Below are positions 12,018-22,899 of a DNA stretch of 64,000 bases, in pieces. The notes below the pieces were generated by a model. The model was not told where the DNA came from and searched no databases. It was given only the letters and a program-made list of their open reading frames with translations. Origin of the DNA: Diphasiastrum complanatum (Eukaryota; Streptophyta; Lycopodiopsida; Lycopodiales; Lycopodiaceae). The position numbers and the translations under genes are program-made. The stretch covers positions 26,257,039-26,321,038 of the forward strand of contig CM055097.1 of assembly GCA_029204225.1 (NCBI GenBank), in the 5' to 3' direction. Within the stretch, counting starts at the first letter, position 1. Each line of letters opens with the position of its first letter.

Positions 12018-12723
12018 TTATGACATTTTCTTTAATGATACTTGCAACTTAGAATCATGCAACAATTTTCTTCTTTCGTATAGATCCAAGAGCTCATAGT
12101 TTTCATGCTTACTCAGATCAACGTAAGCAACATACAATGCAAAATGAGATGACTTGAGCATGGAATTCACTAGTCCATATCCTAAAATTTTAAGTGCAAT
12201 AGTTTTCTTAACAAAAATTACTTTATGCACCCTATTAAAATTATGTCCTCCAAAAAAATGAGAAAGTGCCTTGATTGCCATAATCATTGTATCACCATGT
12301 TGATGAAACTTTGAATGGGCAATACTTTTTTATCTCATTAGTCTTGAAGAACTTCAGATAATGCACTAGTGCGTGATCTCTTGAAAATTCTCTAGCAGAA
12401 GATCTCTATCCTCCTCGACAAATTGCAAAATCATCAAGGAAAATTGTTTTCTACAATGAAAAAATGCAAAGTAAGCTCCAGTATAAAATCTGACATTATA
12501 GATCTATTAGTACAAGATAAGATACAAAACTTACGCATTCAGCTTTGTCTTCCTCGATTATGATCTCTCCATCAATATTATGTCCACCTTTTGATGTCAA
12601 TAAGATTGATGAACAGGTACTTGGTTTTGGAAAACCAAGCTGACTTTGAAATCTGAGAAACTCCTCTTTAGAAAGAAGATCTTTTGTTTTTGGCACATTT
12701 CTTCCACAACCATTTTCAAGCAA
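12018..12723 (-). pseudogene. Unidentified coding-like fragments on - inside copy A
   Basis: Two frames on -, 12018-12287 (89 codons, containing SHFFGGHNFNRVHKVIFVKK) and 12496-12723 (75 codons, containing KTKDLLSKEEFLRFQSQLGF), look more protein-like than their surroundings. They lie opposite to the flanking transposon blocks, where the DDE-like middle should be. They may be an inverted piece of another gene or element. I recognise no family. Confidence 0.25.
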
Positions 12724-12743
12724 TCTTTCCCTAAATAAAATCC

Positions 12744-13538
12744 ATGTTTATTTACATCGTCAACACCAGGAGAAGATTATCAACATTAAAATCAATTATA
12801 TTTGAAAATCTATATCCTGTTGATGCCTTTTATTTTGATGATTATACTCATGTCAAAATTGATTCTACTTTTCATTTTGATTGTTGTAGTCGGCATTGGA
12901 GCCTGAATATTCTTTCTATAAAAATAAATAAGGAGAGAGTATCAAATTTTCTATGTGTAAAAATAAACTCAACTGAAAATACACATAGAGAATTCGATTC
13001 TTTACTTCATGATGCCATTCATGAAATATCGACAAAGGCAACTTCTATTGGAGAGATAACTATTAAATCTCTCAAGGTATATAAAATTTATCGCTGATAT
13101 GCATCTTTTTTTTTTATATTTTAAATCTATTATCATAGCATGGATGAATTGTATGTCATATAATATTAATAATTTTCGTTCAATATTTGGAGTCTGTACA
13201 ACAAAAGGATGCTTCTAGTTGTGCTTGGTTCATCTTGTACAATACAAAGCTCTTTTTTGAGTGGTACAATTTACAAGTCGATATAGATATTGAAAATGTA
13301 AAATTTTGTTCATTTGTTGTTCTTTTCATTATAGTTCTTATTTTGTTAGTGTGATTGTTAGTTATTTACTCATTCACCTAGTTTGTGATGATAGTTCACT
13401 CTTGAGCCGTACAATCCCAACGATGTGTATAGATTGCGAGAAGAGTTGATCAAAATGTTTGTACATAATGGCGTAAGTTTTGTGCTTGAGCTTGAGGGCA
13501 CTGTAAAGAATGTTGCTCCTACCCTAACAGCCTTTTAG
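12744..13538 (+). pseudogene. Transposon copy A: Ulp1-like (C48) cysteine-peptidase domain
   Basis: Three exons in one phase can be read: up to 13076 (open from 12744), 13193-13297 and 13395-13538 (stop TAG). Introns 13077-13192 and 13298-13394 have GT/AG borders. The first exon carries CSRHWSLNILSIK (catalytic-His region of Ulp1-type peptidases). The second carries VQQKDASSCAWFILYN (Gln and catalytic-Cys region, with SCA where most have DCG or SCG). The third carries NPNDVYRLREELIK. Copy B has the same three exons with the same intron positions. Ulp1 family proteins remove SUMO-like tags, and many plant DNA transposons carry such a domain. Gene start and middle are lost, so I call it a fragment. 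Confidence 0.6.
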
Positions 13539-14164
13539 GTTGCTCAAGATGCAAATCTTATTTTATACGATCAAAGAGATATAGAAATCCTTCCTAATAT
13601 AGAGGAAGGCGAAACAGGACATGATAGCTCATGATACTGATATAGAAAATAAAGATAAACTTACTGAATAGGATTTCAAGTGTAATTAATGTATATATAT
13701 TACCATCCGAAAAAGGAGATACAATCTTACATAAACAATCCATTTATGGGATTTTTATTGATATCAATATAGATTCTTACAATCAAGTTGTGTCCATAGT
13801 ACAATACTGGATTTCAATTTTTCTAAATTGATAAAAAACAATATTCTTGTTTTCATCTTGAGTAACGATGATGGAAACATGTATTTTCTGATAGTAAATC
13901 TTAGTGTTATTCCATCAGTTGGATAGTTTCGCCAATATCTCTGCATTTGGTCTTGAGCTCATGTCTTTTATGTACCTGCATAAATTTAACACAAACTATG
14001 TTACATTTAGTATATAGATTATACGGGCAATTTTTGAAAAAAATTATACATAAAGAATAGAGTATTTATAGTTACTTACGAGTTTACCATTTGAAATGAA
14101 TCTAAAGTTTGAAAGTATATCATCTTGTAGGAGCAACATTTCCTACATGATGTAATTTAGGCTC
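13539..14164. other. Noncoding between copy A and the right inverted arm
   Basis: AT-rich with no recognisable coding sequence or terminal repeat. If copy A had terminal inverted repeats, its 3' terminus should lie here, but I could not identify one. Confidence 0.4.
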
Positions 14165-14740
14165 TAATCTATCAGACAATCCAAGGAAGGATAGTTGATT
14201 CGATGTGCTGGTAATCAGTGTTAGTGACTAATAGAATTGAAGAGGGAGCACGCATCGTGTGCATGGAGACTTGTAAGAATTTATTGTCATTGGACTGAGA
14301 ATCCTTGGAGTACTTCTTATCATTTCTATCTATTATTTTGTTGTTCAAGTCATGTGTTGGGTTCTTGAAGCATTTTGAAGTCAAATGATGCAAATTGTAA
14401 ATGTGAGTAAGAGTTTTATGTCGAGTAAGTAAGAGATTATAGATCTGCAGTTTGTGAGTAGTAATCTTGTAAGAAGTGCAATAAGTGAGTAGATCTTATC
14501 CATAGTTAACCAAAGTGACAGGCCAGAGTTATGATATTGAACGCTTAAGAATTAGATTGTCAATTCCTTCTTGCCATGTTCCATTCATTGTGGAAATGTT
14601 GATGAAAAGAGATCTATTGTGAGCAGCAAGTATCTTTGATTAATTTGAATGAAGTGATAGGATTTCTGAATGGCAAATTCTAGTTCTAAGCAAATGTTGA
14701 TGACAAGTGAGTGAAATCAATACTAGAAACAAATTTTGAA
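14165..14740. repeat. Right arm of a large inverted repeat
   Basis: Reverse-complement partner of 7535-8105. Its minus strand keeps a 73-codon open frame (14172-14393, starting MHHLTSKCFKNPTHDLNNK) that corresponds to a more broken version in the left arm, so the right arm is the better preserved. The two arms enclose about 6.06 kb containing copy A of the Ulp1 transposon. Confidence 0.75.
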
Positions 14741-16045
14741 GCAAACATCCAAGCATAGGACACCATCGTTATCCAGTCTGCTATACAATCTCCAAAGACG
14801 TTCGATGCTCAAGTCCTAGATGTATTCGAAGGTGAAGACACATTTGAAGAGGAAGATCTGCAAGTGAAACTTCAAGGCAAATCCACACAACCTGTGAGAT
14901 CAATTTCTCCTGCTGCACCAACCACACTATCGTCGGTCACTCTTGATTTTGGTGACATCCTAAGGATTCATACACACCTAGGGTGGATAATCTAGAACAT
15001 GATAGACAAAAGACATCTATGAAAAAATGGATTTAGATATGAAATCCGAAAATACTTTGATCAATTAAAAGCTGATACAGATCAATGGAGAGCTGCAAAT
15101 TATGAAAAAACATGAAGCAAAGTCAAAGACTGATTTAAAAAAAGCCAAGCAACAAGCAGAAGCATTGGAGAATTATGTCACCAAACTCCAAAATGCCCTT
15201 ATCAATGCTCAAGATGAAGAAGATAAAGTCATCCAAGATGCCAAGCAGCAGTTACACCATGTACCGAATTGTCCTGTCTCCCAAAATGATATCAATTACT
15301 TGTTTTGGAAGGTCGAGACATATTGACAAGCTTTGTCTGGCTTCCAAGACATGTTTGATTTATTTAAGGGCAAAGCGTCATTGGAATTGGCCAAGGTAAA
15401 ATCGATAATCAAATATTATGAGCAAGTAGCAGCAATGTCCTCCAGACGGCTCCCCAGATCACCATGCCCATCATGCCAGTTTTTTTGCCACCACCACAAG
15501 ATCAATGTTCAGATGATGTGGGCATTGGAAAGAAGAACCACAAACTATAGAAGCAGGGCCTTCCACAAGTATGGCCACTCCACTATTTAGAAGACCAGTC
15601 ACCATCAAAGAGGAGATTCAGAATTTTCTAAAGCAACATCCACATGACTCTTTGAGGGGTGACTGGATAATCAAGTTCAAGATGTCAGAATCAGCAAAGA
15701 GTTCGACAAGCTGCCATCTTTGGGAGACCAACCACCATGGCAAAAATGGTTTTCTAAAAATTTTTGGATTCCATAAGGAGTTATGCGGCAAGCCCGCAAC
15801 AATTAAGAGTTGATCCATACTACATGTCGATGCCACGACGGACTTGATAGAAGGATTATGGTGTTGCCTTGGATAAAATCACTATCCACACACCAAACTG
15901 GCCAATCATCCATCAGAGATTCAATTGGAATATTTTTGTGGATTTCCACAAGGCCCTCCTTCACGCCTATGTACATTTCGTACCACCTCATAAAATTCTA
16001 GGTAGATGGTGGGCAGCACCAAAAACTAAAGAAATGAAAAAAAAA
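14741..16045 (+). pseudogene. Second coiled-coil/acidic retroelement-like ORF remnant
   Basis: Several overlapping + frames join into one degenerate protein. It starts with an acidic part (DVFEGEDTFEEEDLQVKLQ near 14820). A coiled coil follows at 15060-15320 (KAKQQAEALENYVTKLQNAL). Next come a segment at 15571-15813 (VTIKEEIQNFLKQHPHDS, RGDWI) and a C-terminal part at 15869-16045 (HQRFNWNIFVDFHKALLHAY, PPHKILGRWW). The last is well preserved in composition. I cannot place it in a named family; a structural ORF of an LTR element is likely given the setting. Confidence 0.35.
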
Positions 16046-16354
16046 ATTGGTCATGTTATTATTCTCTCTCTAACATTCTCTTACTAAGACACAATTTCTT
16101 ATAAGGCCCTTTTGGAATCGAAATTTTTTCTAATTGGATGATGAGTCTTGATAGAGGATCTTGGATATGGCCTCTTATGTGACTTTGCAATGTTAGACAT
16201 AACTAAACATTCACCACTTAGTTCAGAAGTCACTAGTTAACCGTGAGCTCAAATCTGTAAGGCCCCTGTTATGAGGATAAGCCATAATCAATTGTTAGTA
16301 TGGGGTCTAATGTGAGACCATGATGGTTATGAGACGGCTGGATTGCATAGCAGA
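16046..16354. other. Noncoding, probable LTR debris
   Basis: No coding sequence. Words such as GGGGTCTAATGTGAGACC and the G-run block that follows look like plant LTR sequence, but no paired LTR was found. Confidence 0.3.
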
Positions 16355-16450
16355 AAGTCCAGGGGGTTTGGAGAGTGGAGCCCCCTGAGAAACAGGGGGT
16401 CCGAGGGGCGGTAGCCCCGTGGCAGGGGGTTTGGAGGGCAGAGCCCCCCA
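16355..16450. repeat. G-run/C-run hairpin repeat, ~30-bp unit x3
   Basis: Three units of the form CAGGGGGTTTGGAG(A/G)G(T/C)(G/A)GAGCCCCC follow each other. In each unit a GGGGG tract is answered by CCCCC about 15 bases later, so each can form a hairpin. The units differ by a few substitutions. This pattern is seen in LTRs of some plant retroelements, which would fit the copia remnant just to the right. Confidence 0.65.
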
Positions 16451-16689
16451 ACGGTGTTTTGCATCCCTTTTGACAGTTGGTTGTTCACTCTCTCTAATGG
16501 TGGTTGCCACTATATTATGACCACATTGAGCAGCATTCCTCAGTAGTTGGAGCATTATGTTTATTGTAGATCAGTCATCCAGAGTCTATTCGAAATGCCA
16601 TTGAAGCCCTTCTCCAGGGTGCACAGATTGGATAGCACCATCATCATATGTACTGGCTTTATTATCATATTTTCAGATTCAAGTTTATT

Positions 16690-17441
16690 GTTGTCTATGC
16701 TGAATTCAATTGTCAATTATAATACAATAGCACATACTTCACAAGGCTTGAACTCCTTGGATAATGTCTTTAGCAAGCCAATTGCTTTGACTTCTTTGAC
16801 CATAGAATGATTAGATTTGAAGTTGGGATGTCCCAATCTTCTATGCCATAAATCTTCTTCTTCATCACATATGCAATATCACAAGAGTTTGCACTCTCTC
16901 TTGGATCCAATTTGTAGATGACTCCAAATCGAGATCCACATGCAATAATCTCATCTTCTTTCTTGATTACACAAAGGTCAATATGAAATTTGACATCAAG
17001 GCCACTATCAAGCAATTGGCCAACACTAATAAGATTCTTAGTGAGCTTGGAACAAAGAGCACATCTTTGAGAGAAAACTTTGGAAGATGCAACTTTCAAG
17101 GGAATACTCCCTACTCCTTCAATTTTGCATTCACAATCATTTGCAGTATAGATGGATTTCTTGACTCCTTCGTAAGGCACAAGAGTAGAAAAGGATTCCT
17201 TGGAGCTACACATATGAGAGGAAGCTCCACTATCAATATACCATATACCATAAAGCATCCCAAAACTAGCTTTTACTTGACAGTTTCTACACATCCAAGC
17301 AAGAACAACCAAAAGTAATGATCCAAAGGCCTGATAAAAACAAATAAATTTACTTGAGAAATTATAAACATTCATCCACAAAGAACTTGCTTGATAGAGT
17401 GAAAACACCAAGATTGCTCCCAAATCAATGTTTCTCATCAA
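16690..17441 (-). pseudogene. Copia-type pol fragment: protease and GAG-pre-integrase
   Basis: A 223-codon frame on - (17441 to 16770) contains the retroviral-type aspartic protease signature WYIDSGASSHM, then the usual copia protease C-terminal features (SVGQLLDSGLDVKF, GVIYKLD). In another frame it continues into the GAG-pre-integrase motif LWHRRLGHPNF (near 16800), with CEVC downstream (near 16735). Protease matures the gag-pol polyprotein; pre-integrase precedes integrase. The frameshift lies near 16810, and no integrase or reverse transcriptase follows before the sequence changes character at about 16690. A truncated Ty1/copia remnant; the protease part itself is uninterrupted. Confidence 0.8.
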
Positions 17442-17619
17442 TTAGCTGCCAAATGGATCTCACATGGATGATATACAAAATCTTCATAATCTCTCTCTAA
17501 GCTATATCAAGCATGTGTGAAACAGCTCATAGTGCTTATCCATATCCACTTTGGCTAAAATTCCACTAATTTGCCACATCATCATTGGTGGCTAGTGTTG
17601 ACCTTATAGATTTCTACAA
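17442..17619. other. Noncoding spacer
   Basis: No gene seen; probably upstream sequence of the copia remnant or a neighbouring repeat. Confidence 0.3.
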
Positions 17620-17730
17620 TCTAGGAGAGCCTTCCCCCCACAAAATTTCTATTCCCGCCCTCGGGCAAGGGCCCTGACCAGCAAGGAACGCCCGAGGGCA
17701 GGGCCTTCCCCCCACAAAATTTCTATTGAA
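17620..17730. repeat. GC-rich palindromic repeat in AT-rich DNA
   Basis: The word GCCTTCCCCCCACAAAATTTCTATT occurs twice in direct order (about 17631 and 17703). Between them, GCCCTCGGGC is answered by GCCCGAGGGC, giving a GC-rich inverted repeat. On - the block reads AATTTTGTGGGGGGAAGGCCC, resembling AATTTAGTGGGAAGGCCCCC at the start of the candidate Helitron at 27.65 kb, so this may be a related 5' end in the opposite orientation. Confidence 0.5.
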
Positions 17731-18189
17731 GCATGCTCTCATGTGGGAGGTCCCAAACCTACAAAAGTTCAACTCCTGGACTGGGATCCTGAAGAGTGAA
17801 TGGCATACCTCCGAGATGGCATTCTGGAAAAACGCTTGTAAATTGTGATTATACATTGACAATAAAATTTGTATTTTTGTTCTTCCTCGACTACTTTACA
17901 CGTCCACTGCTCAGTTTATCGCTTGGTCTACAATTCAGTCCACTGGGCAGTCTACCGCTTGGGGTTCCCTTTAGTGCTATCTCTCCTCACCAGCTGCGCG
18001 GTGCTGTGTGTTGTATTGTTGCAAGCTTTTTGAAGTTTTCACCAGATGCTAGTGCTCTACCGCACTCACGAGATGCTCGTGCTCTTCCACAGAATCCACA
18101 CTCCTTGTTCTCACCACTACCTCATGCTTTAGTGATGAATGCTCGTCGGCGAGGCCTCTGTAACATTCCACCAACCCTCCTCACATAGA

Positions 18190-18400
18190 GACTCGAGAAT
18201 GAGATACATATATATATATCCATTAATGGATGTATTGTTATCAGTGGCGGCTGGAATACCTGAGCTATCTCTCGTTGTAGTTCAGCGTATCTTTCAAGTA
18301 TCTATGGCTTGCTCTTTTTTTTGCGGACTTCAGCTTTAACTACAAAGGCTCGCAGTTTTGTTTTTGTAGTCATCATCCTTTTGTTTTCATCTTTGAAGTC
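18190..18400 (+). promoter_or_regulatory. Probable core promoter and 5' UTR of the BAHD gene
   Basis: A TATA-like ACATATATATATATCC lies at about 18205-18220, some 190 bases ahead of the start codon. It is followed by the palindrome CATCCATTAATGGATG-like word (18219-18229 core) and a pyrimidine-rich leader ending TTTGAAGTC before ATGGCG. The position suits a plant core promoter, but this is inference from sequence only. Confidence 0.35.
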
Positions 18401-20019
18401 ATGGCGATAAAGAAGGCAGTGACAAGGAGTTCTAGCTCCATCGTTGTGCCGTATCAGCCAACAGAACCTTATGGGCAATTTCTGTCTAATTTCGATCAGC
18501 TGTATGCTGGCATGTGGTACATGTTCAACATTTACTACTTTCCATCCAATACCCAGTGCAAAAGCCCGCAAGATTTGACTGCAAGTCTAAAAAGGTCTTT
18601 ATCTCGGGTGCTTGTCGACTATCCTGTTCTGGCTGGCCGTGTAAGGCTAGATAAGGATGGAAGATACGAAGTCTTTTGCAACGATGCTGGCGCTGAGGTG
18701 ATTGAAGCATTTGCAGATGCTCGTTTTGATCTGTGGGAGGATTTGAAGGACTGCTCATTGGAATTGGAACTGAATCCAGATGATGGTGTAATTGCTGATT
18801 ACAAAACGGCTCCCCTTCTCAAAATCCAGGTCTGTTATAAAGTATCTTATTGCCAGTGGATTGGAGTTTAGGACATGAAAAGCTTCGGCAGTCAGAACAA
18901 CACGATAATGTGCTTTTGATCTTTAGAATGTAACATTTGTCTGTTGTTCTTGGTTGACTGACTCTACAGGTTACTCATTTTAAATGCGGCGGAGTTGCGC
19001 TAAGTCTTGGCTGGGCACATATTGTCGCCGATGGCTGTGCAGCAACTGGGTTCTTAAAGTCATGGGGAGAAATTCACAGAGGAATGCCAATCTCTGCTCC
19101 CCCTACCTTTGATACAACGATACTAAAGGCAAGTGGTCTACCTACAAAGCTGGAACCCTTGGACGACTACATATCCTCACCACTAGACAGCAACTCCACC
19201 ACTCTGAACAATAAAATTCCAGAAACATCTACTTACCAAACTCTAGTTTTCCGCTTCACACACGACTCGGTGGAGGAGATCCTGAAGGAGGTAGAGAGTG
19301 GGCCCTGGAGTTATGGCTCTGCCACCCCTTTTGAAGCCGTATCAGCTCTAGTCTGGAAAGCAATGACGGAGGCTAGAAATCTTTCTGACAATCAGCCATC
19401 AAAGTATATAATTCCTGTTAACTGCCGCCCTCGATTGAGGCCGCCATTGTCACCAACATACTTTGCCAATGCCAAGCACATGACTTCTGCAGTGGCTTTG
19501 GCAGGCAATCTCAAAGCTCGCCATTTCTCATACGCTGCGCATGTGATACATGAAAAGCTAAAGGAGGTCGATTCTCATCTCATCCGCGGAGTGATAGACT
19601 GGATGGAGCAGCAGATCGTTGAAGGATGCAGAATCGGATTTAACGCAGATTACTACTGCGGTTACGATGTGCAAACTGCCAGCTTCCTGGGATTTCCCTG
19701 CTTTCAAGTAGATTTCGGCTGGGGCCGGCCGCTTCACATGTCTTTTCCAATTCTTCCAGTATTTGGTGATGGGCTGGCGCTGCTGATGCCCACAGCTGAG
19801 GAGGGACTGAGCACCAATGTAATCACATCCCTGCCCGCGCATCATATGCAGAAGCTTCTCCAGGATCAAGCGTTCGTGAAGTATCTACCAAGCTTCAGAA
19901 TGGCGACAGCAGATCAAACAGCTGATCATTCCGCAGAAGACATTGATATGGCTGCCAATCCATCATCTGACGAAGTCGTGCAGCTGCAGCATCATAACCT
20001 ACCTTCTCTTCAAGACTAA
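18401..20019 (+). CDS. BAHD-family acyltransferase, two exons, 492 aa
   Basis: Exon 1 is 18401-18829 (143 codons); intron 18830-18969 (140 bp, GT/AG) follows CAG; exon 2 is 18970-20019 (349 codons plus stop). The intron sits just before VTHFKCGGVAL, the classical single-intron position of BAHD genes. The enzyme moves an acyl group from an acyl-CoA to an alcohol or amine, usually in the cytosol. The catalytic HxxxD is HIVAD (His160, Asp164); the structural DFGWG motif is at 391-395; YFAN stands for the usual YFGN. The N-terminus (FLSNFDQLY) matches the hydroxycinnamoyl- or feruloyl-transferase style. At 492 aa it is longer than the usual 430-460, owing to a polar tail of about 40 residues after YLPSF. 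The substrate cannot be told. ATG lies in a good context (GTCATGGCG). It appears intact and stands alone. Confidence 0.93.
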
Positions 20020-20499
20020 TGTGTAGCAGTGTAGCTTGCTATCCTTGATGTTCTTCTGATTGCGGATATACTGTGCTGTGTTTTTGTTCATGGATAGATA
20101 TGGAGTGAGTGCATGCATAGTGTGATCTAGTCCGATTTTAGAATTTAGATGTAAAAATGGATTGTAATTGCTATTGCAACCATAGGTGCTATTGTCATTT
20201 GAATGTGACTCACACTTGAAATCTAGCTAGAAGGTCAAGAAGTCATTTTAGTGACTCGTGACAATAATTTTGATGGTTATTGAAATGTAGTATTGCTTTT
20301 AATGCTTAATGGGGGAAAAACAATTTGTGCTATTTCATTCAAGAACGAATGATGTGTTTGCTTGTTGCTTGTCATTGTATTTTTCATAGATGAGCATGAC
20401 ATTAGTTAAGCATAAAAGCTTTGGAGTTGTGATTGCAACATTGAATATAGACCCACATCACCATACTAGAAACTAATACTTTGCAACCCCCCTTTCCTA
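20020..20499. other. BAHD 3' flank
   Basis: No further coding sequence. The first ~200 bases are T-rich and probably include the 3' UTR; no unambiguous AATAAA signal is seen near the stop. Confidence 0.4.
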
Positions 20500-20765
20500 G
20501 AGTCATGTCAAGTAGGTGGCTAGTTGGTGAATTTTGACCTTAAATCTAGGATTTTGGTCCTATAAACTAGGAGTCACTACCAAATTGACTTAACCTACTC
20601 TTTAGACTTGATCTAACCTACACTAGGACAGGTTTAACACATGGATCCATGGCCTCACACATGTGGGACCCACTTATGTACATTTTGACATGATTTTACA
20701 TGGTTTTTGATCAAGCTAGATTTGCCAATTTTTGGCAATTCTTCACACTCCTCAAATTTAGCTTG
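20500..20765. repeat. Dispersed LTR-like repeat, shared with 63.76-63.93 kb
   Basis: The stretch TCACACATGTGGGACCCACTT... through ATCAAGCTAGATTTGCC is repeated at 63818-63930 in the same orientation. Both copies carry a perfect 7-bp hairpin TTGCCAA-TTT-TTGGCAA (20722-20738 and 63898-63914) followed by a TTCTCACAC-like word. The copies look like parts of LTRs from one family. Confidence 0.6.
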
Positions 20766-20954
20766 ATCTATTTACAACTCTCTTGCTAGATGAATGAATG
20801 CTTTTAGAAGTGTCTAAAAAATCTAGGTACAAACAAGGAACTTTTGAGACTCTGACAAAGAATGATGTTCATGAAGAATCTTTCCCACCTCTTAAAGGAT
20901 CCCTTACAAGATGTTCCACAAATGTGTCTATATACATGTAGCACACTTCAAAAT

Positions 20955-21188
20955 CTATACATCATGCCAAGCCATGGATTCCAAGGCATTTTGTGCACTT
21001 GAAGATACATCAATTAAACTATTAAGTGCATACATAATGTTGCCAAAGACAATTTGCCTTGCTTGATCCATATGATTGAGCCTTGATGGCTCCATCTTGA
21101 TACCCAAGGTTCTTCTTGGAGTATCGAGCTTGCTCCTCCACTTGACTTGACTCCAAAACATCAATGAATTGAATAAGGTGTTGTCCAA
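20955..21188 (-). pseudogene. Possible copia-type gag fragment
   Basis: A 77-codon frame on - ends ...HMDQARQIVFGNIMYALNSL, then SSSAQNALESMAW. This is the general pattern of copia gag (a helix with regular hydrophobics, then a TAKE-W-like segment). It lies just left of the LTR-like repeat at 20.5-20.77 kb. The match is weak and rests on pattern only. Confidence 0.3.
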
Positions 21189-21435
21189 AGGTGCTTCTTC
21201 AAGTTTACAAATATTTCACTTTTGAAAGATCACATTTTCACCATTGACAACTTCTTTGGTGGAAAACATGTAAATTCTACAATCTCTACTTGAAGAGCAA
21301 AACATTTTTATTATTCCTATCATTCAAGTAGGATAATCTTTGGTCCGTACGTTAATATGATCATGCACAAAGCATGTGGACACATGAATTCTATACATGT
21401 ATTTTTGTTCTATGCTATCTATATTTGTTCTGATC

Positions 21436-22245
21436 TTAATTTAGTATAACTACATCATCCTTTGCACCATCATCAATAACGGGAGGCTGAAGCCTTGCCC
21501 TAGCCAGTATACTCAGGATAATTTCTTGTCTAAGTCTGTACACCTGGCTTGATGTGTACTCAGGAAATGTAAACTGCAAAATAGAATATTCATGTACTAC
21601 TAGTAATGGCCAAAAACATCAACAAAATAGAAAACGAATCATGATTCCAAAATAAGAATAAACATAATTTATCACCTTAGAAATATCAACATCTTGCTGA
21701 AGGTTAAACCACTCAAAAAATAACTTTGCATTGTATAATGTGTACCACCCACAGCTGAATGAATCATTTTGCTGGGGTGACTGCAAAATAATTCAGCACA
21801 CAAGAAATCAATTATGAAACAGAATGAATTAGAATGAAATAATTACATTAGAATACTAATTTCAAAATGCTATTAAGAAAAACAGAGTTTACCTCCAAAC
21901 TGACAATCTACCAGTCCACGGAATGGGGAACATCTGTAGGAATATATTTACTTAAATATGGAAGATATATATCTACATCCTTATGCGTATTTCTCGCCGA
22001 ATTTATCTTGACACAAAAACCTTTATAATATTATCTACAGATCTCTTAATAGAGATCAGGTTTAAACTCCAATGGTCACTGCAAAATAAGATTGAAATTT
22101 CTTTAGCTGCAATTTTGAGAACTATTTCCATTGACAATGCCAATGTTAATGCATAAAACAACAAGAAGCATTCAATATATCTTACTTCGTATGATAAGGG
22201 ATGAGCAGATACTTTGTTGCTGGTGTGAATCCACTTGTCAAGCAC
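21436..22245 (-). pseudogene. Copy B: Ulp1-like peptidase domain
   Basis: The His motif is FCSDHWSLNLISIK (near 22065). After a frame change near 22010 the text VKINSARNTHKDVD corresponds to VKINSTENTHREFD of copy A. Exon end at 21893; intron 21781-21892; exon 21676-21780 (105 bp, PQQNDSFSCGWYTLYN, with Gln and Cys in Ulp1 spacing and the usual SCG); intron 21574-21675; last exon 21436-21573 (VYRLRQEIILSIL, stop TAA). Both introns have GT/AG borders and sit exactly where those of copy A do. A TAG stop and the frame change show that this copy is dead, yet its active-site Cys is better preserved than in copy A. Confidence 0.6.
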
Positions 22246-22899
22246 TGTGATAATGTGTCATTATTCTCCTTGAAGAAAGTTTCAGCACCAGCAACTCATT
22301 GCATGAATCTCTTGCAATGTCATATGGAAAGAGTGTAAGCCTGGACTCTATCACAGGATCACTGATAGAAGTCCGTCTGTCTTTAAAATCCAAGCAATCT
22401 AGAACTCTAAAATTAATACTTAAATCAAGTTCATCTAGTCTAAAACAAAAAGGAGTACCAATTGTATTTGTAGCATCGGATATGTCTTTCTCAAATTTAA
22501 GATAATCATCTGAATCTATGCATTAACAAACTCGACACAAGTCCTTTGGACAGCTTTCTTATCAATATCAGAGTATTTTTCTTTTCTTAAAATAGCAATC
22601 ATACTATCAAGCTTTTTCCATATATCAACTTTTAGTACTATGGTTTTGCCGTCTTTCTCGAAGTCCTGAGTGGCAGCAATAATATTTGTCCACACTGAGT
22701 GTTGAATATTAGAAGCCTTACCAGTATGTTGGCATGTTCCCATTCTTTCCTGAAAGCTTTTCATCTTTTTGAATTTTGACATGTCCTTTATGGAGTCCTG
22801 CTTTTGATAAAACATCTTCTAATCGAGAGATAGCTTCCTTTGCTAATGATGTTGGCTTAGTATTCCAAGTAAAAACTATATGAAGATAAATGATCTTTT

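Noticed and set aside
17796-18188. 130-codon frame on + just ahead of the BAHD gene
   Set aside because: Pro/Leu/Ser-rich reading of promoter DNA, no motif, not in frame with the enzyme.
18302-19869. Frames on - opposite the BAHD exons
   Set aside because: Complement of strongly supported coding exons; no independent motif.
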